64,000 nt of DNA from Ramlibacter monticola (GCF_016722785.1 NZ_JAEQNE010000006.1:1-64000); one strand, 5' to 3'. Positions 23,176-33,989 are shown, counted from the stretch's first letter. A program made the numbers and translations. The notes: generated from the letters alone by a model not told the origin.

Positions 23176-23739
23176 TCAGACCTCCATGATTTCCTTTTCC
23201 TTGCCCGCCACCATCTGGTCGATCTCCGAGATGTGCTTGTCGGTGACCTTCTGCACGTCGGCCTCGGCGCGCTTCAGGTCGTCCTCGGTGGCGACCTTGT
23301 CCTTGACCAGCTTCTTGACGTGCTCGTTCGCGTCGCGGCGCAGGTTGCGCACGGCGACCTTGGCGTTCTCGCCCTCGTGGCGCACCAGCTTGGTCATCTC
23401 CTTGCGGCGCTCCTCGGACATCGGCGGCATCGGCACGCGGATCAGGTCGCCCATGGAGGCGGGGTTGAGGCCCAGGTCGCTGTCGCGGATGGCCTTCTCG
23501 ATCTTGGCGCCCATGCCCTTTTCCCAGGGCTGGACGCTGATCGTGCGCGCATCCAGCAGCGACACGTTGGCCACCTGGTTGATCGGCACCGACGAACCGT
23601 AGTAGTCCACGTGCACCACGTCCAGCAGGCCGGGATTGGCGCGGCCCGTGCGGATGTGGGTGAGCGTGTTCTTGAAGTTCGCGATGGTCTGATCCATCTT
23701 GTGCTGCAGCGTCTGCTTGATTTCGGCGATCGTTGTCAT
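23176..23739 (-). CDS. frr: ribosome recycling factor
   Basis: Splits post-termination ribosomes with EF-G. 187 aa, with the three-helix bundle and tRNA-mimic shape; [35 protein letters not shown] and [15 protein letters not shown] are typical. Starts 15 bases after the pyrH stop, as usual. Confidence 0.97.
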   Translation of the reverse strand: MTTIAEIKQTLQHKMDQTIANFKNTLTHIRTGRANPGLLDVVHVDYYGSSVPINQVANVSLLDARTISVQPWEKGMGAKIEKAIRDSDLGLNPASMGDLIRVPMPPMSEERRKEMTKLVRHEGENAKVAVRNLRRDANEHVKKLVKDKVATEDDLKRAEADVQKVTDKHISEIDQMVAGKEKEIMEV

Positions 23740-23754
23740 GGGTCTTCCTCTCTC

Positions 23755-24471
23755 TCAGGCGTACACCAGCGTGCCTTCATCCTCGCCGAGGACCACGCGC
23801 TTGAGCGCCCCGTGCTTGAAGATGGAGAACACCCTGATGGGTAGCTTCTGGTCGCGGCACAGCGCGAAGGCCGTGGCGTCCATGATGCCGAGGTTGCGCA
23901 CCATCGCCTCGTCGAAGCTCAGGCGCGAGTAACGCTCGGCCGAAGGATCCTTGTTGGGGTCGGCGGTGTACACGCCGTCGACCTTGGTGGCCTTGAGCAC
24001 CATCTCGGCGCCGATCTCGGCGCCGCGCAGTGCCGCGGCGGTGTCGGTGGTGAAGAAGGGGTTGCCGGTGCCGGCCGCGAAGATCACGACCTTGCCTTCT
24101 TCCAGGTACTGCAGAGCCTTGGGGCGCACGTAGGGCTCCACCACCTGCTCGATGGCGATGGCGGACATCACGCGGGGCACCAGGCCCTGCTTCTGCATCG
24201 CGTCCGACAGGGCCAGCGCGTTCATCACGGTGGCCAGCATGCCCATGTAATCGGCGGTGGCGCGGTCCATGCCGACGGAGCCGCCGGCCACGCCGCGGAA
24301 GATGTTGCCGCCGCCGATCACGACGGCCACTTCCACGCCCAGGCGCACCACCTCGGCGACCTCCTCCACCATCCGCACGATGGTCGCGCGGTTGATGCCG
24401 AAGGCGTCATCCCCCATCAGGGCCTCCCCCGACAGCTTGAGCAGGATGCGCTTGTGGGCGGGGGTGGGCAT
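23755..24471 (-). CDS. pyrH: uridylate kinase
   Basis: Hexameric UMP kinase of the amino acid kinase fold. [20 protein letters not shown] at the N-terminus, GGGNIFRG and the [20 protein letters not shown] region are intact. Start ATG ([11 protein letters not shown], 238 aa) at 24471 has an in-range GGAG site; the longer frame starts at a TTG without support. First gene of the frr-uppS-cdsA operon, downstream of a TATAGT promoter. Confidence 0.97.
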   Translation of the reverse strand: MPTPAHKRILLKLSGEALMGDDAFGINRATIVRMVEEVAEVVRLGVEVAVVIGGGNIFRGVAGGSVGMDRATADYMGMLATVMNALALSDAMQKQGLVPRVMSAIAIEQVVEPYVRPKALQYLEEGKVVIFAAGTGNPFFTTDTAAALRGAEIGAEMVLKATKVDGVYTADPNKDPSAERYSRLSFDEAMVRNLGIMDATAFALCRDQKLPIRVFSIFKHGALKRVVLGEDEGTLVYA

Positions 24472-24540
24472 GCAGTCGTTCTCCGGTTTCAGTGACAAAT
24501 GGCGAATTGGGCTCGCGGCGCGGCCGCGCGATGACGAATG

Positions 24541-24571
24541 ACTATACGGATGCCACCTGTCATTTTGTCAT
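24541..24571 (-). promoter_or_regulatory. candidate promoter of the pyrH operon
   Basis: On the minus strand a TATAGT -10 (24541-24546) lies about 70 bases before the pyrH ATG. An ATGACA at 24566-24571, 19 bases upstream, is a plausible weak -35. It lies just after the strong hairpin that follows tsf, as expected for a new transcription unit. Confidence 0.4.
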
Positions 24572-24573
24572 CA

Positions 24574-24606
24574 ACGCGGCTGCGCCGGCACGGGGCGCAG
24601 CCGCGT
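24574..24606 (-). terminator. hairpin after rpsB-tsf
   Basis: A 13-bp perfect stem (ACGCGGCTGCGCC/GGCGCAGCCGCGT) with a 7-base loop, 14 bases after the tsf stop. No T-run follows on the minus strand (TGATGACAAAATG), so it may act as a transcript-stabilising or Rho-assisted terminator separating tsf from pyrH. Confidence 0.6.
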
Positions 24607-24619
24607 CTTTGCAGGCGCT

Positions 24620-25543
24620 TTACGCCGCCTGCTTGGCGGCGGCCACCTGGGCGGCCACTTCGGCGGCGAAGTCGTCCGCCTTCTTCTCGATGCCCTCGCC
24701 GACCACGTACAGGGTGAAGCCCTTGATCGTGGTGTTGGCGGCCTTGAGCATCGCCTCGACGGTCTGCTTGTCGTTCTTCACGAACGGCTGGTTCAGCAGC
24801 GAGACTTCCTTCAGGTACTTCTGCACGCCGCCTTCGATACGCTTGGCAACGATTTCGGCGGATTGCACCGGCTTGCCGGCGGCCTCGGCGGCTTTGCGAT
24901 CTTCCTCCGCCTTGCCGGTGGCGACCGCACGCTCCTTCGCGATCAGCTCGGCGGGCACGTCGGCGCTGGACAGCGCCACCGGCTTCATGGCGGCCACGTG
25001 CATGGCAACGTCCTTGGCGGCCACTTCGTCGCCCTCGAACTCCACCACCACGCCGATGCGGGTGCCGTGCAGGTAGCTCACCAGCTTGGTGTCGCCGGCG
25101 AAGCGCTTGAAGCGGCGGAAGCTCATGTTCTCGCCGATCTTGCCGATCAGGCCCTTGCGCACGTCTTCCAGGGTGGGGCCGAAGCTGTCCTGGCTGTACG
25201 GCAGCGCGCCCAGGGCGGCCACGTCGGCGGGGTTGTTCTTCGCGATCAGTTCGGCGGCGGCGCGGGCCATGGCCAGGAAACTGTCGTTCTTGGTGACGAA
25301 GTCGGTCTCGCAGTTGACTTCCAGCAGGGCGCCGGTGGTGCCCTCGATGGAGGCGGCGACCACGCCTTCGGCCGTGATGCGGGAGGCGGCCTTGCCGGCC
25401 TTGTTGCCCAGCTTGACGCGCAGGATCTCCTCGGCCTTTTCCATGTCGCCGTTGGCTTCGGTCAGGGCCTTCTTGCACTCCATCATGGGGGCGTCGGTCT
25501 TGGCGCGGAGTTCGCCGACCATGCTTGCGGTGATAGCAGCCAT
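24620..25543 (-). CDS. tsf: elongation factor Ts
   Basis: Nucleotide exchange factor for EF-Tu. 307 aa with the N-terminal UBA-like domain ([20 protein letters not shown]), the EF-Tu contact motif [10 protein letters not shown] near 81-90, and two core subdomains. Lies after rpsB with an 86-base spacer containing a short hairpin. Confidence 0.98.
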   Translation of the reverse strand: MAAITASMVGELRAKTDAPMMECKKALTEANGDMEKAEEILRVKLGNKAGKAASRITAEGVVAASIEGTTGALLEVNCETDFVTKNDSFLAMARAAAELIAKNNPADVAALGALPYSQDSFGPTLEDVRKGLIGKIGENMSFRRFKRFAGDTKLVSYLHGTRIGVVVEFEGDEVAAKDVAMHVAAMKPVALSSADVPAELIAKERAVATGKAEEDRKAAEAAGKPVQSAEIVAKRIEGGVQKYLKEVSLLNQPFVKNDKQTVEAMLKAANTTIKGFTLYVVGEGIEKKADDFAAEVAAQVAAAKQAA

Positions 25544-25587
25544 CTTGTCCTCTGTCAGTGTCTCTTCAATGGGGTCTGGTTGTGCAA

Positions 25588-25607
25588 AGGGGGCCCGAAA
25601 GCCCCCT
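25588..25607 (-). terminator. rpsB-tsf intercistronic hairpin
   Basis: AGGGGGC/GCCCCCT, a 7-bp stem with a 6-base loop, followed on the minus strand by TTTGC. It sits 44 bases before tsf. As in other bacteria, it could act as a partial attenuator that lowers tsf relative to rpsB, or protect the rpsB 3' end. Confidence 0.5.
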
Positions 25608-25629
25608 CTGTCGCGGCATCAGCCGGTGC

Positions 25630-26382
25630 TCAGGAGGCGGCGCCTTCCTTCACTTCCACGAATTCGTCGCCGCCTTCGGCCACGGCGCGCTGCACGTCAG
25701 TCACCGCGTTGTTCTTGCCTTCCAGGATGGCGTCGGCCATGCCGCGCACGTACAGCGTGACGGCCTTGGCGGAGTCGTCGTTGCCGGGGATCACGTAGTC
25801 GATGCCCTCGGGGGAGTGGTTGGAGTCCACCACGCCGATGATCGGGATGCCCAGCTTCTGGGCTTCGGCCACGGCGATCTTGTGGAAGCCCACGTCCACC
25901 ACGAACAGGGCGTCCGGCAGGGTGTTCATGTCCTGGATGCCGCCGATGTCCTTTTCCAGCTTGGTGATCTCGCGCTGGAACATCAGCTGTTCCTTCTTGG
26001 ACATGGACTCGAGGCCGGCTTCCTGCTGGGCCTTCATGTCCTTCAGGCGCTTGATGGAGGTCTTGACCGTCTTGAAGTTGGTCAGCATGCCGCCCAGCCA
26101 GCGCTGGTCGACGAAGGGCACGCCGGCGCGCTGCGCCTCGGCGGACACCAGCTCGCGCGCCTGGCGCTTGGTGCCCACCATCAGGATCGTGCCGCGGTTG
26201 GAAGCGAGCTGCCGGGCGAACTTGGTCGCCTCCTGGAACATGGGCAGCGTCTTTTCCAGGTTGATGATGTGGATCTTGTTGCGATGGCCGAAGATGTACG
26301 GGGCCATCTTGGGGTTCCAGAAGCGCGTCTGGTGTCCGAAATGGACACCGGCTTCCAGCATTTCACGCATGGATACGGTCAT
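25630..26382 (-). CDS. rpsB: 30S ribosomal protein S2
   Basis: Small-subunit protein. [35 protein letters not shown] and [19 protein letters not shown] are signature regions. The start ATG (MTVSMREML) at 26382 has a GGAG site two to six bases upstream; 250 aa is the expected length. First gene of the rpsB-tsf unit, with a leader of roughly 140 nt. Confidence 0.98.
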   Translation of the reverse strand: MTVSMREMLEAGVHFGHQTRFWNPKMAPYIFGHRNKIHIINLEKTLPMFQEATKFARQLASNRGTILMVGTKRQARELVSAEAQRAGVPFVDQRWLGGMLTNFKTVKTSIKRLKDMKAQQEAGLESMSKKEQLMFQREITKLEKDIGGIQDMNTLPDALFVVDVGFHKIAVAEAQKLGIPIIGVVDSNHSPEGIDYVIPGNDDSAKAVTLYVRGMADAILEGKNNAVTDVQRAVAEGGDEFVEVKEGAAS

Positions 26383-26531
26383 GGGAGCTCCGAAGGTTGG
26401 GTCTAGAATCCGGCCAGAAATCGCAAGCCTGCTGGGTTGCGACACCTCGAGGGGGCGGGATTCGCGATTTGCTTCGCTGACGACGGCTCGCACACCTTGC
26501 GCGTGCCACCCAGCAAAACCGCGAGATTCTA
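26383..26531 (-). promoter_or_regulatory. rpsB leader with TAGAAT -10 box
   Basis: On the minus strand a TAGAAT -10 at 26526-26531 gives an approximately 140-nt untranslated leader before the rpsB start. Such leaders in other bacteria bind S2 for autoregulation. Several short GC-rich inverted segments are visible, but no known rpsB-leader motif could be confirmed by eye. The -35 is poor. Confidence 0.45.
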
Positions 26532-26580
26532 GCACAGCCCCCTTCCCCGCGCCCCGAGACCGTCCCGCCGCCGACAGACC

Positions 26581-27915
26581 ATGCCTCTGCCTGACCTTCA
26601 CAGCACCCGCGAGCGCCTGCGCCAGGGCCGGACCGACGTCGCCGCCGAGCTCGGTGCGGCGGCAGCCGTCGCCCGCTCGGCGGCCTGCACCCACGTGTTC
26701 CTGAAGACGCGTTTCGAGGCGGCCGCCGCCGAAGCGGCCGCGGTGCCGCCCGGGGCGCCGCTGGCCGGCCTGCCGGTCTCGATCAAGGACCTGTTCGATT
26801 TCGCCGGCGACGTGACCACCGCCGGCTCCGTGGCGCTGGTCGATGCCGAGCCCGCCCGGGTCGATGCGCCGGCCGTGCAGCGGCTGCGCGCCGCCGGCGG
26901 CACCGTGGTGGGGCGCACCAACATGACCGAGTTCGCCTTCTCGGGGGTGGGCGTCAATCCGCACTACGGCACGCCGCCGAACCCCTGCGACCCGAAGACG
27001 CCGCGCATCCCGGGCGGCTCGTCCTCGGGCGGCGCGGTCTCGGTGGCCACCGGCGCCGCCTTCATCGGCCTGGGCTCCGACACCGGCGGCTCGATCCGCA
27101 TCCCGGCGGCGCTGTGCGGCATCGTCGGCTTCAAGAACACCGCGCGCCTGACGCCGCTGGAAGGCGCGTATCCGCTCTCCGGCACGCTGGACACGGTCTG
27201 CGCCATGACGCGCAGCGTGCGCGATGCCGTGCTGGCGCACGAGATCCTGGCCGCGCGCACGGTGGCGCGCAGCGACGCGCCGCTCTCCGGCTACCGCTTC
27301 GCCGTCGCCACCACGCAGCTGCTGGACGACATGGATGCCACCGTGGCGCGCGCCTTCCAGCGCACGCTGAGGCGCCTGGGCGACGCCGGCGCCCGCATCG
27401 ACGAGATCCCGCTGCCGCAGGTCCACGAGCTGGGGAGCATCCAGTCCGCCGGCGGCTTCGCCGCGGCCGAGAGCTACGCCTGGCACCGCCAGCTGCTGCT
27501 GCAGGAAGGCAGCCGCTACGACCCGCGCGTGCGCGTCCGCATCGAGCGCGGCGCGGGCATGAAGGCCTACGAATACATCGAGCTGCAGCGCGCCCGCGGC
27601 GCCTGGGTGCGGGAGGTCGGGCAGGCGCTGGCCGGCTACGACGCCGTGCTGTCGCCCACGGTCCCCATCGTGGCGCCGCCCATCGCCGACGTGGCGCCCG
27701 GCGCCGGGCGCGACGAAGCCTTCTTCGGCCTCAACGCCCTGCTCCTGCGCAACCCGAGCGTGGTGAACATGCTGGACGGCTGCGCCCTCTCCCTGCCCTG
27801 CCACGCGCCGGACGAACTTCCGGTGGGCCTGATGGCCTGGCATGGCGCCCTGCATGACGATGCGATCCTGAATCTCTCCGTTCAGATCGAGAATCTCCTG
27901 TCTTCCAAGGCCTGA
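26581..27915 (+). CDS. amidase signature family hydrolase
   Basis: Ser-cisSer-Lys amidohydrolase. Lys69 (LPVSIKDLF), Ser147 ([15 protein letters not shown]) and Ser171 ([16 protein letters not shown]) form the triad with the expected 24-residue spacing between serines. The 444-aa length suits this family. The substrate cannot be told; relatives include GatA-like and aryl-malonate amidases. It is divergent from rpsB and lies five bases upstream of a D-amino-acid dehydrogenase, so a role in amino acid amide or D-amino acid turnover is possible. Confidence 0.9.
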   Translation: MPLPDLHSTRERLRQGRTDVAAELGAAAAVARSAACTHVFLKTRFEAAAAEAAAVPPGAPLAGLPVSIKDLFDFAGDVTTAGSVALVDAEPARVDAPAVQRLRAAGGTVVGRTNMTEFAFSGVGVNPHYGTPPNPCDPKTPRIPGGSSSGGAVSVATGAAFIGLGSDTGGSIRIPAALCGIVGFKNTARLTPLEGAYPLSGTLDTVCAMTRSVRDAVLAHEILAARTVARSDAPLSGYRFAVATTQLLDDMDATVARAFQRTLRRLGDAGARIDEIPLPQVHELGSIQSAGGFAAAESYAWHRQLLLQEGSRYDPRVRVRIERGAGMKAYEYIELQRARGAWVREVGQALAGYDAVLSPTVPIVAPPIADVAPGAGRDEAFFGLNALLLRNPSVVNMLDGCALSLPCHAPDELPVGLMAWHGALHDDAILNLSVQIENLLSSKA

Positions 27916-27920
27916 TCGGA

Positions 27921-29198
27921 ATGAAAGTCGCCATCGTGGGCGCCGGCATCATCGGCGTGACCACAGCGTACGAGCTGGCCGCCGACGGCCATGACGTGAC
28001 CGTGCTGGAACGGCACGGCGCCGCCGCGCTCGAAACCAGCTTCGCCAATGCAGGCGTCGTGGCCCCCGGCTACGTCACGCCGTGGGCCGCGCCGGGCATG
28101 CCGGGCAAGGTCGCGCGCTACCTGTTCAGCCGCCATGCGCCGGTGCGCGTGTGCTGGCCGCTGGCCGCGCACGAAGTGCGCTGGATGATGCGCTGGCGCA
28201 GCGCCTGCGACATGGACACCTACATGGCCAACCGCGCGCGGCTGCAGCGGCTGGCCTTCTACAGCCGGCACCGGCTGCAGCAGCTCACCGAGGACCTGCA
28301 GCTCGAATACGACCACAGCCGCGGCTACCTGGTGCTGCTGCGGGCCGAGCGCGATCGCAAGCTGGTGCAGCCGGGGCTGCAGCTGCTGCGCGACAGCGGC
28401 ATCAAGTTCCAGGAGGTCGACGCCGCCCAGGCCCGCGAACTGGAGCCGGCCCTCAATCCCGACACGCAGTTCCTCGGCGGGGTGTACCTGCCGGACGACG
28501 AGGTGGGCAACTGCCGCCAGTTCGCGCTGCTGCTGAAGAACCAGGCGCAGGCGCTGGGCGCGCACTTCGAATTCAATTGCTCGGTGGCGCCGCTGGATCC
28601 GGCGCAGCCCACGACGCTGCGCCTGACGCAGGTGGGCGACGCCGCGCCGACCGCGACGGCGCGCTTCGATGCCGTGGTGGTGTGCGGTGGCCTCGCCTCG
28701 GCGGACCTGCTGCGCCCGGTGGGGCTGCGCGTCCCGCTGGCGGCGGTCCACGGCTACTCGATCAGCGCGCCGATCCGCGAGCCCCTCAACGCGCCGCGCA
28801 GCGGCGTGATGGACGACCGCTACAAGGTCGCGATCTCGCGCCTGGGCAACCGGGTGCGGGTGGCGGGCAGCGCCGAGATCGGCGGCCAGCCCGATCGCAA
28901 GCGGCCGGAGGCGATCCGCACCCTCTACAAGGTGCTGCAGGACTGGTTCCCGGGCGCCGCGCAGATGGCCAACACCGGGTCCGCGGTGCAGGAGTGGAAG
29001 GGCGCGCGTCCCATGCTGCCGGACGGCCCGCCGGTGCTCGGCCCCTCCGGCGTGCCGGGCGTCTGGGTCAACATCGGGCACGGCTCGAGCGGCTGGGCGC
29101 TGGCCTGCGGCAGCGCGCGGGCGCTGGCGGACCTGGTGTCGCAGCGCGCGCCGGAGGTGGATCTCGAGGGACTCGGGGTGGAGCGGCTGGCGAGCTGA
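27921..29198 (+). CDS. dadA: D-amino acid dehydrogenase (DadA-like FAD oxidoreductase)
   Basis: Membrane-associated flavoprotein oxidising D-amino acids to 2-oxo acids and passing electrons to quinones. The N-terminal FAD-binding Rossmann motif [21 protein letters not shown] and the C-terminal [20 protein letters not shown] segment are both DadA-like, and [20 protein letters not shown] is typical. 425 aa. It starts five bases after the amidase stop, so the two are probably one transcript. Other D-amino-acid or glycine oxidases of the DAO family are less likely. Confidence 0.88.
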   Translation: MKVAIVGAGIIGVTTAYELAADGHDVTVLERHGAAALETSFANAGVVAPGYVTPWAAPGMPGKVARYLFSRHAPVRVCWPLAAHEVRWMMRWRSACDMDTYMANRARLQRLAFYSRHRLQQLTEDLQLEYDHSRGYLVLLRAERDRKLVQPGLQLLRDSGIKFQEVDAAQARELEPALNPDTQFLGGVYLPDDEVGNCRQFALLLKNQAQALGAHFEFNCSVAPLDPAQPTTLRLTQVGDAAPTATARFDAVVVCGGLASADLLRPVGLRVPLAAVHGYSISAPIREPLNAPRSGVMDDRYKVAISRLGNRVRVAGSAEIGGQPDRKRPEAIRTLYKVLQDWFPGAAQMANTGSAVQEWKGARPMLPDGPPVLGPSGVPGVWVNIGHGSSGWALACGSARALADLVSQRAPEVDLEGLGVERLAS

Positions 29199-29221
29199 AG
29201 CTTCGAACATCCAGCAACCGA

Positions 29222-29243
29222 ACGCAGAGGGCGCCCTCTGCGT
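29222..29243 (+). terminator. 22-base perfect palindrome after dadA
   Basis: ACGCAGAGGGC/GCCCTCTGCGT is a perfect inverted repeat 23 bases after the dadA stop, followed by CCGGTTTCC. It could terminate the amidase-dadA message. It could also be a regulator site for the nnr gene starting 33 bases later. Confidence 0.4.
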
Positions 29244-29275
29244 CCGGTTTCCGTCCTGCGGGGCACAATGGGCCC

Positions 29276-30703
29276 ATGCAGCGCGTCACCCCCGACCGCC
29301 CCTGGCCCCTGTACGACGTGGCCGCGACGCGGCGGATCGAGCAGGCTGCCGCGGCCGCCCTGCCCCCCCACACCCTGATGCAACGCGCCGGCCTCGCCGT
29401 CGCGCGGCTCGCCCTCGCCATCGCGCCGCATGCGCGCACCGTGTGGGTGGCCTGCGGGCCCGGCAACAACGGCGGCGACGGCTTCGAGGCCGCGCTGCAC
29501 CTGAAGCGCTGGGGCAAGGAGCCGGTGGTGACCTGGCGCGGCGACGCAGCCCGCGCCCCCGCGGACGCACTGGCCTCGCTGGCACGCGCCCGCGAGGCCC
29601 GCGTCGCGTTCGCGCCCGAGCCGCCTCCGTCTTTCGACCTCGCCCTCGACGCATTGCTCGGGATCGGCGGCACGCGCGCGCCCGAGGGCGCGCTGCTGCG
29701 CGACATCGAGCGGATGAACGCCGGCGGCGCCCCGGTGCTTTCCATCGACGTGCCCTCGGGTCTGGACGCCGGCACCGGCTCCGGCAGCGCCTTCGTGCGG
29801 GCCAGCCACACCCTCTGCCTGCTGGCCCTCAAGCCCGGCCTCTTCACGATGCAGGGCCGCGACGCGGCCGGTGTGCCCTGGTTCGACGACCTGGGGGTGG
29901 ATGCCGGCACGGACCCCGCGGGCGCCACGCTGTCATCCCCGCCGGCCGCGCGCCTCCGGCCGCACGCCAGCCACAAGGGCAGCCATGGCGACGTCGCCGT
30001 GATCGGCGGCGCGCCGGGCATGGCCGGCGCGGCCTTGCTGGCGGCGCGGGCCGCCCTGCATCACGGCGCCGGCCGCGTCTTCGTGGGTTTCCTCGATCCC
30101 GATGCCCGTGCGCTCGATCCGCGGCAACCGGACCTGATGGTGCGGGCGTGGGAAGGGCTGGGACTGGACACGATGGCCGTCGCCTGCGGCTGCGGCGGCG
30201 GGGAGGCTGTGCGCATGGCCCTGCCGCGCGCGCTGGGCGCCCGCGCGCTGGTGCTGGATGCCGATGCGCTGAATGCCATTGCAGCGGACCCGCAGCTCCA
30301 GTCCCTGCTGGCCGGCCGCGGCCGCCGCGGTGTGCCCACCGTGCTGACGCCGCATCCGCTGGAAGCCGCGCGGCTGCTGGCGCGGGACACGAAGGCGGTC
30401 CAGGCCGACCGCATCGCGGCCGCGCGCGAGCTGGCGCGCAAGTTCGCCAGCGTCGTGGTGCTGAAGGGATCCGGCAGCGTGATCGCCGCGCCGGAGGGCG
30501 CCGTGCGGATCAATCCCACCGGGAATGCGCGGCTCGCGATCGCCGGCACGGGCGACGTGCTCGCGGGCTGGATCGCGGCGCGGCTCGCCTCCGGCGAAAG
30601 TGCCTTCGAGGCCGCCAGCGCCGCCGTCTACCTGCACGGTCTCGCCGCCGACCGCTGGCCGGCGGACCGGCCCCTCACGGCGTCGGGCCTGGCCTCAAGC
30701 TGA
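29276..30703 (+). CDS. nnr: bifunctional NAD(P)HX epimerase / ADP-dependent dehydratase
   Basis: Repairs hydrated NADH and NADPH. The N-terminal YjeF_N epimerase domain (residues ~1-215) has ACGPGNNGGDGFEAALHL, LDALLGIGGT and VLSIDVPSGLDAG. The C-terminal kinase-like dehydratase domain (~225-475) has GSHGDVAVIGGAPGMAGAAL, LDADALNAIA, LTPHPLEAARLL and the AGTGDVLAGWIAA nucleotide site. Start ATG at 29276 gives 475 aa. An earlier ATG eight bases upstream is out of frame, and the ribosome binding site is weak. It converges on the SDR gene with a 2-base gap. Confidence 0.94.
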   Translation: MQRVTPDRPWPLYDVAATRRIEQAAAAALPPHTLMQRAGLAVARLALAIAPHARTVWVACGPGNNGGDGFEAALHLKRWGKEPVVTWRGDAARAPADALASLARAREARVAFAPEPPPSFDLALDALLGIGGTRAPEGALLRDIERMNAGGAPVLSIDVPSGLDAGTGSGSAFVRASHTLCLLALKPGLFTMQGRDAAGVPWFDDLGVDAGTDPAGATLSSPPAARLRPHASHKGSHGDVAVIGGAPGMAGAALLAARAALHHGAGRVFVGFLDPDARALDPRQPDLMVRAWEGLGLDTMAVACGCGGGEAVRMALPRALGARALVLDADALNAIAADPQLQSLLAGRGRRGVPTVLTPHPLEAARLLARDTKAVQADRIAAARELARKFASVVVLKGSGSVIAAPEGAVRINPTGNARLAIAGTGDVLAGWIAARLASGESAFEAASAAVYLHGLAADRWPADRPLTASGLASS

Positions 30704-30705
30704 TC

Positions 30706-31467
30706 TCAGCCCCGCCCCACGAACGGCATCTTCGTGGCCATCACCGTGTGGAACAGCACGTTCGCTTCCAGCGGCAGGTTGGCCATGTAGAGGATGGACT
30801 CGCCGACGATCTTCACGTCCATCAGCGGCTCCACGGCGATCTCGCCGTTGGCCTGCGGCACGCCCTTGGCCATGCGCGCGGCCAGGTCCGTCATCGCGTT
30901 GCCGATGTCGATCTGCCCCACCGCGATGTTGTAGCGGCGCCCGTCCAGCGAAGCGGCCTTGGTCAGGCCCGTGACCGCATGCTTGGTCGCGGTGTAGGCG
31001 ATCGAGTGCGGCCGCGGCGCGTGCGCCGAGATCGAGCCGTTGTTGATGATGCGCCCGCCCATGGGGTCCTGCGCCTTCATCACGCGGAAGGCCTGCTGGA
31101 TGCCGTAGAACATCCCGTTCAGGTTGGTGTCCACCACGCGCTTCCAGTCGGCGGTGGCGATGTCTTCCAGCGGCGCCGCGCCCAGGCCCATGCCCGCGTT
31201 GTTGAACAGCAGGTCGACGCGGCCGAAGGCCTTCACCGTCTCCTGGAACAGCGCCTCGACGGAGCCGGCATCGGTGACGTCGGTCGGCACCGCGAGCGCG
31301 CGCTCGGCCGCCTGCGCCACCACCTCCTTCAGCGGTTCGGGCCGGCGGCCGGCGACGGCCACCTTCCAGCCCGCGCCGAGCAGCGCTTCGGCGGCGGCGC
31401 GGCCGATGCCGGTGCCGCCGCCCGTGACGATCGCGACCCGGCCGGCCGCGCTTGCATTGCTTGCCAT
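30706..31467 (-). CDS. short-chain dehydrogenase/reductase
   Basis: Classical SDR: cofactor motif [12 protein letters not shown] near 14-25, NNAG near 90, catalytic Ser in the NNGSISAH segment and YTATK (Tyr and Lys) near 155. 253 aa. An Arg pair in the AGRRPEPL loop suggests NADP preference. The substrate is unknown. Starts 26 bases after the rnr stop on the same strand, so it may be read through from rnr. Confidence 0.9.
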   Translation of the reverse strand: MASNASAAGRVAIVTGGGTGIGRAAAEALLGAGWKVAVAGRRPEPLKEVVAQAAERALAVPTDVTDAGSVEALFQETVKAFGRVDLLFNNAGMGLGAAPLEDIATADWKRVVDTNLNGMFYGIQQAFRVMKAQDPMGGRIINNGSISAHAPRPHSIAYTATKHAVTGLTKAASLDGRRYNIAVGQIDIGNAMTDLAARMAKGVPQANGEIAVEPLMDVKIVGESILYMANLPLEANVLFHTVMATKMPFVGRG

Positions 31468-31493
31468 GGGATGTCCCCTGTCGATGGAATGGC

Positions 31494-33761
31494 TCAGCGG
31501 CGGCTCTTGCGGACCGTGCGCGCCTTGGCCGCCGCCTTCTTGGGGACGGACTTTACCGCGTCCAGCGGCGACTTCGCCTTCTTGCCCGCGGCCTTCTTGG
31601 CGGCGGCGCGCTTGGCCGACGCCTTGACCGGCACGCCTTCGCCGCGGCCGGCCACCACGCCCTTCTCCTTCATGGCGCGGGCCATGAATTCCTCGTCCTC
31701 GCGGACCAGGCGGAAGTCGATCTTGCGGCCGTCGAGGTCGACGCGGCTGACCTGCACGCGCAGCCGCGTGCCGATGGCATAGCGGATGCCCGTGCGCTCG
31801 CCGCGCAGTTCCTGCCGGGCCTCGTCGAACTTGAAGTATTCGCCGCCCAGCTCGGTGATGTGCACCAGGCCCTCGACGTAGAGCGCGTCCAGCGTGACGA
31901 AGATGCCGAAGCTGGTGGCGGCCGTGACCACGCCGGCGTATTCCTCGCCGAGGTGGTCGCGCATGAACTTGCACTTGAGCCAGGCCTCGACGTCGCGGCT
32001 CGCTTCGTCCGCGCGCCGCTCGTTGGCGCTGCAGTGCAGGCCGGCGGCCTCCCAGGCCTGCACCTCGCGCGAGCTGGCCGCGGGCTTCTTCGGCTTGTGC
32101 AGCGTCTTGCCCTGGCCGGCCAGGCGGCGCGCCAGCTTCTCGTGCGCCTCGCCCGGCGTGGGCAGCGCGGGCAGCTGGTAGCGCTCCTTGGCGAGGATCG
32201 CCTTGATCACCCGGTGCACCAGCAGGTCCGGGTAGCGCCGGATCGGGCTGGTGAAGTGCGTGTAGGCCTCGTAGGCGAGCCCGAAGTGGCCGCTGTTGAT
32301 CGGCGTGTAGATGGCCTGCTGCATGGAGCGCAGCAGCATGGTGTGGATCTGCTGGGCGTCCGGGCGGTCCTTGGTGGCCTCGGCGATCTTCTGGAAGTCG
32401 CCCGGCTTCGGGTCGTCGCCGATGGTCATGCCCACGCCCATCGCCTTGAGGTAGCCGCGCAGGATCTCCTTCTTCTCCGGCGTCGGGCCTTCGTGCACGC
32501 GGTACACGCCCGGGTGCTCGGCCTGCTGGATGAAGTCGGCCGCGCAGACGTTGGCGGCCAGCATGGCCTCCTCGATCAGGCGGTGGGCGTCGTTGCGCAC
32601 GCGCGGCACGATCTGCTCGATGCGGCCGTTCTCGTCGCAGATGATCTGCGTCTCGGTGGTCTCGAAGTCCACCGCGCCGCGCGCGTTGCGCGCCTTCAGC
32701 AGCGCGCGGAACACGTCGTGCAGGTTCAGGAAGTGCGGCACCAGGTCCTTGCGGCGCGTCGCCTCCGGCCCGCGCGTGTTGGCCAGGATCGCCGCGACCT
32801 CGGTGTAGGTCATGCGGGCGTGGCTGTACATCACGGCCGGATAGAACTGGTAGGCGTGGATGTCGCCGGTGCCGGTGATCAGCATGTCGCAGACCATGCA
32901 GAGGCGGTCCACCTCGGGGTTCAGCGAGCACAGGCCGTTGGACAGCTTCTCCGGCAGCATCGGGATCACGCGGCGCGGGAAGTACACGCTGGTGGCGCGG
33001 TCGTAGGCGTCGACGTCGATCGCGTTGCCGGTCTCCACGTAGTGGCTCACGTCGGCGATCGCGACCAGCATGCGCCAGCCCTTGCCGCGCCCCGCCTTGG
33101 CCGGCTCGCAGTAGACGGCGTCGTCGAAGTCGCGCGCGTCCTCGCCGTCGATGGTGACCAGCGGGACGTCGGTGAGGTCGACGCGCCGCTTGCGGTCGAC
33201 CGCGCGCACCTTGTCCGGCAGCGAGCGGGCCTGCGCGATGCAGCCCTCGGAGAACTCGTGCGGCACGCCGTACTTGCGCACCGCGATCTCGATCTCCATG
33301 CCGGGGTCGTCGATCTCGCCCAGCACCTCCTTCACGCGTCCCACGGGCTGGCCGTAGAGGCTGGGCGGCTCGGTGAGTTCCACCACGACCACCTGGCCCG
33401 CCTTGGCGAGGCCGGTGGCGCCCTTGGGGATCAGCACGTCCTGGCCATAGCGCTTGTCTTCGGGCGCAACCAGCCACACGCCACTTTCGTGCAGCAGGCG
33501 GCCGATGATGGGGTGCGGCGGGCGCTCGATGATCTCGACGACGCGCCCTTCGGGCCGCCCCTTGCGGTCGTGCCGCACGATGCGCGCGCGCACGCGGTCG
33601 CGGTGCAGCACCGCGCGCATCTCGTTGGGAGGCAGGTAGATGTCGGCTTCGCCGTCGTCGCGGACGACGTAGCCGTGGCCGTCGCGGTGTCCCTGGATCG
33701 CGCCCTCGATCTCATCGAGGAGGCCGCTGCCGTTGTTTCGCTCTGCGTTTTTGATATACAA
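31494..33761 (-). CDS. rnr: ribonuclease R
   Basis: Processive 3'-5' exoribonuclease for structured RNA and ribosome quality control. Cold-shock domains lie in the first ~200 residues ([10 protein letters not shown]). The RNB catalytic domain includes [15 protein letters not shown] near 210-225 and [12 protein letters not shown], and an S1 domain is near 610-690. A Lys/Ala-rich tail ([17 protein letters not shown]) ends the 755-aa protein. The start is TTG at 33761 with AGGA nine bases upstream; no ATG or GTG exists before the cold-shock domain. The start codon overlaps the divergent tRNA-Leu promoter. Confidence 0.95.
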   Translation of the reverse strand: MYIKNAERNNGSGLLDEIEGAIQGHRDGHGYVVRDDGEADIYLPPNEMRAVLHRDRVRARIVRHDRKGRPEGRVVEIIERPPHPIIGRLLHESGVWLVAPEDKRYGQDVLIPKGATGLAKAGQVVVVELTEPPSLYGQPVGRVKEVLGEIDDPGMEIEIAVRKYGVPHEFSEGCIAQARSLPDKVRAVDRKRRVDLTDVPLVTIDGEDARDFDDAVYCEPAKAGRGKGWRMLVAIADVSHYVETGNAIDVDAYDRATSVYFPRRVIPMLPEKLSNGLCSLNPEVDRLCMVCDMLITGTGDIHAYQFYPAVMYSHARMTYTEVAAILANTRGPEATRRKDLVPHFLNLHDVFRALLKARNARGAVDFETTETQIICDENGRIEQIVPRVRNDAHRLIEEAMLAANVCAADFIQQAEHPGVYRVHEGPTPEKKEILRGYLKAMGVGMTIGDDPKPGDFQKIAEATKDRPDAQQIHTMLLRSMQQAIYTPINSGHFGLAYEAYTHFTSPIRRYPDLLVHRVIKAILAKERYQLPALPTPGEAHEKLARRLAGQGKTLHKPKKPAASSREVQAWEAAGLHCSANERRADEASRDVEAWLKCKFMRDHLGEEYAGVVTAATSFGIFVTLDALYVEGLVHITELGGEYFKFDEARQELRGERTGIRYAIGTRLRVQVSRVDLDGRKIDFRLVREDEEFMARAMKEKGVVAGRGEGVPVKASAKRAAAKKAAGKKAKSPLDAVKSVPKKAAAKARTVRKSRR

Positions 33762-33762
33762 T
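33733..33762 (+). promoter_or_regulatory. promoter of tRNA-Leu
   Basis: TTGTTT (33733-33738) and TACAAT (33757-33762) with an 18-base spacer place the start near 33769, about 11 bases before the mature tRNA. The elements lie on the coding start of rnr (opposite strand), whose TTG start is the complement of bases 33759-33761. Confidence 0.55.
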
Positions 33763-33779
33763 CTTGTTTTTCCTGAAAT

Positions 33780-33864
<85 letters not shown>

Positions 33865-33873
33865 GACAATTTC

Positions 33874-33900
33874 AAAAAAGCCGGCGATGCCGGCTTTTTT
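33874..33900 (+). terminator. intrinsic terminator of tRNA-Leu
   Basis: AAAAAAGCCGGC-GAT-GCCGGCTTTTTT: a perfect 12-bp stem with a 3-base loop ending in six T, ten bases after the tRNA. The symmetrical A/T arms would also allow it to work in the opposite direction. Confidence 0.9.
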
Positions 33901-33955
33901 CGTCGGGACCCCAGGATCGACTGCGCGGACCAACTCGCAAACCATGGTCCATGAT

Positions 33956-33976
33956 AAAGCCGGCATCGCCGGCTTT
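33956..33976 (-). terminator. terminator of rimO, mirror copy of the tRNA terminator
   Basis: AAAGCCGGC-ATC-GCCGGCTTT, 14 bases after the rimO stop on the minus strand. Its 21-base core is the exact reverse complement of the core of the tRNA-Leu terminator 80 bases away. The T-run is short (TTTATC), so it is weaker than its partner. Confidence 0.6.
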
Positions 33977-33989
33977 GTAGTTTTTGTGC

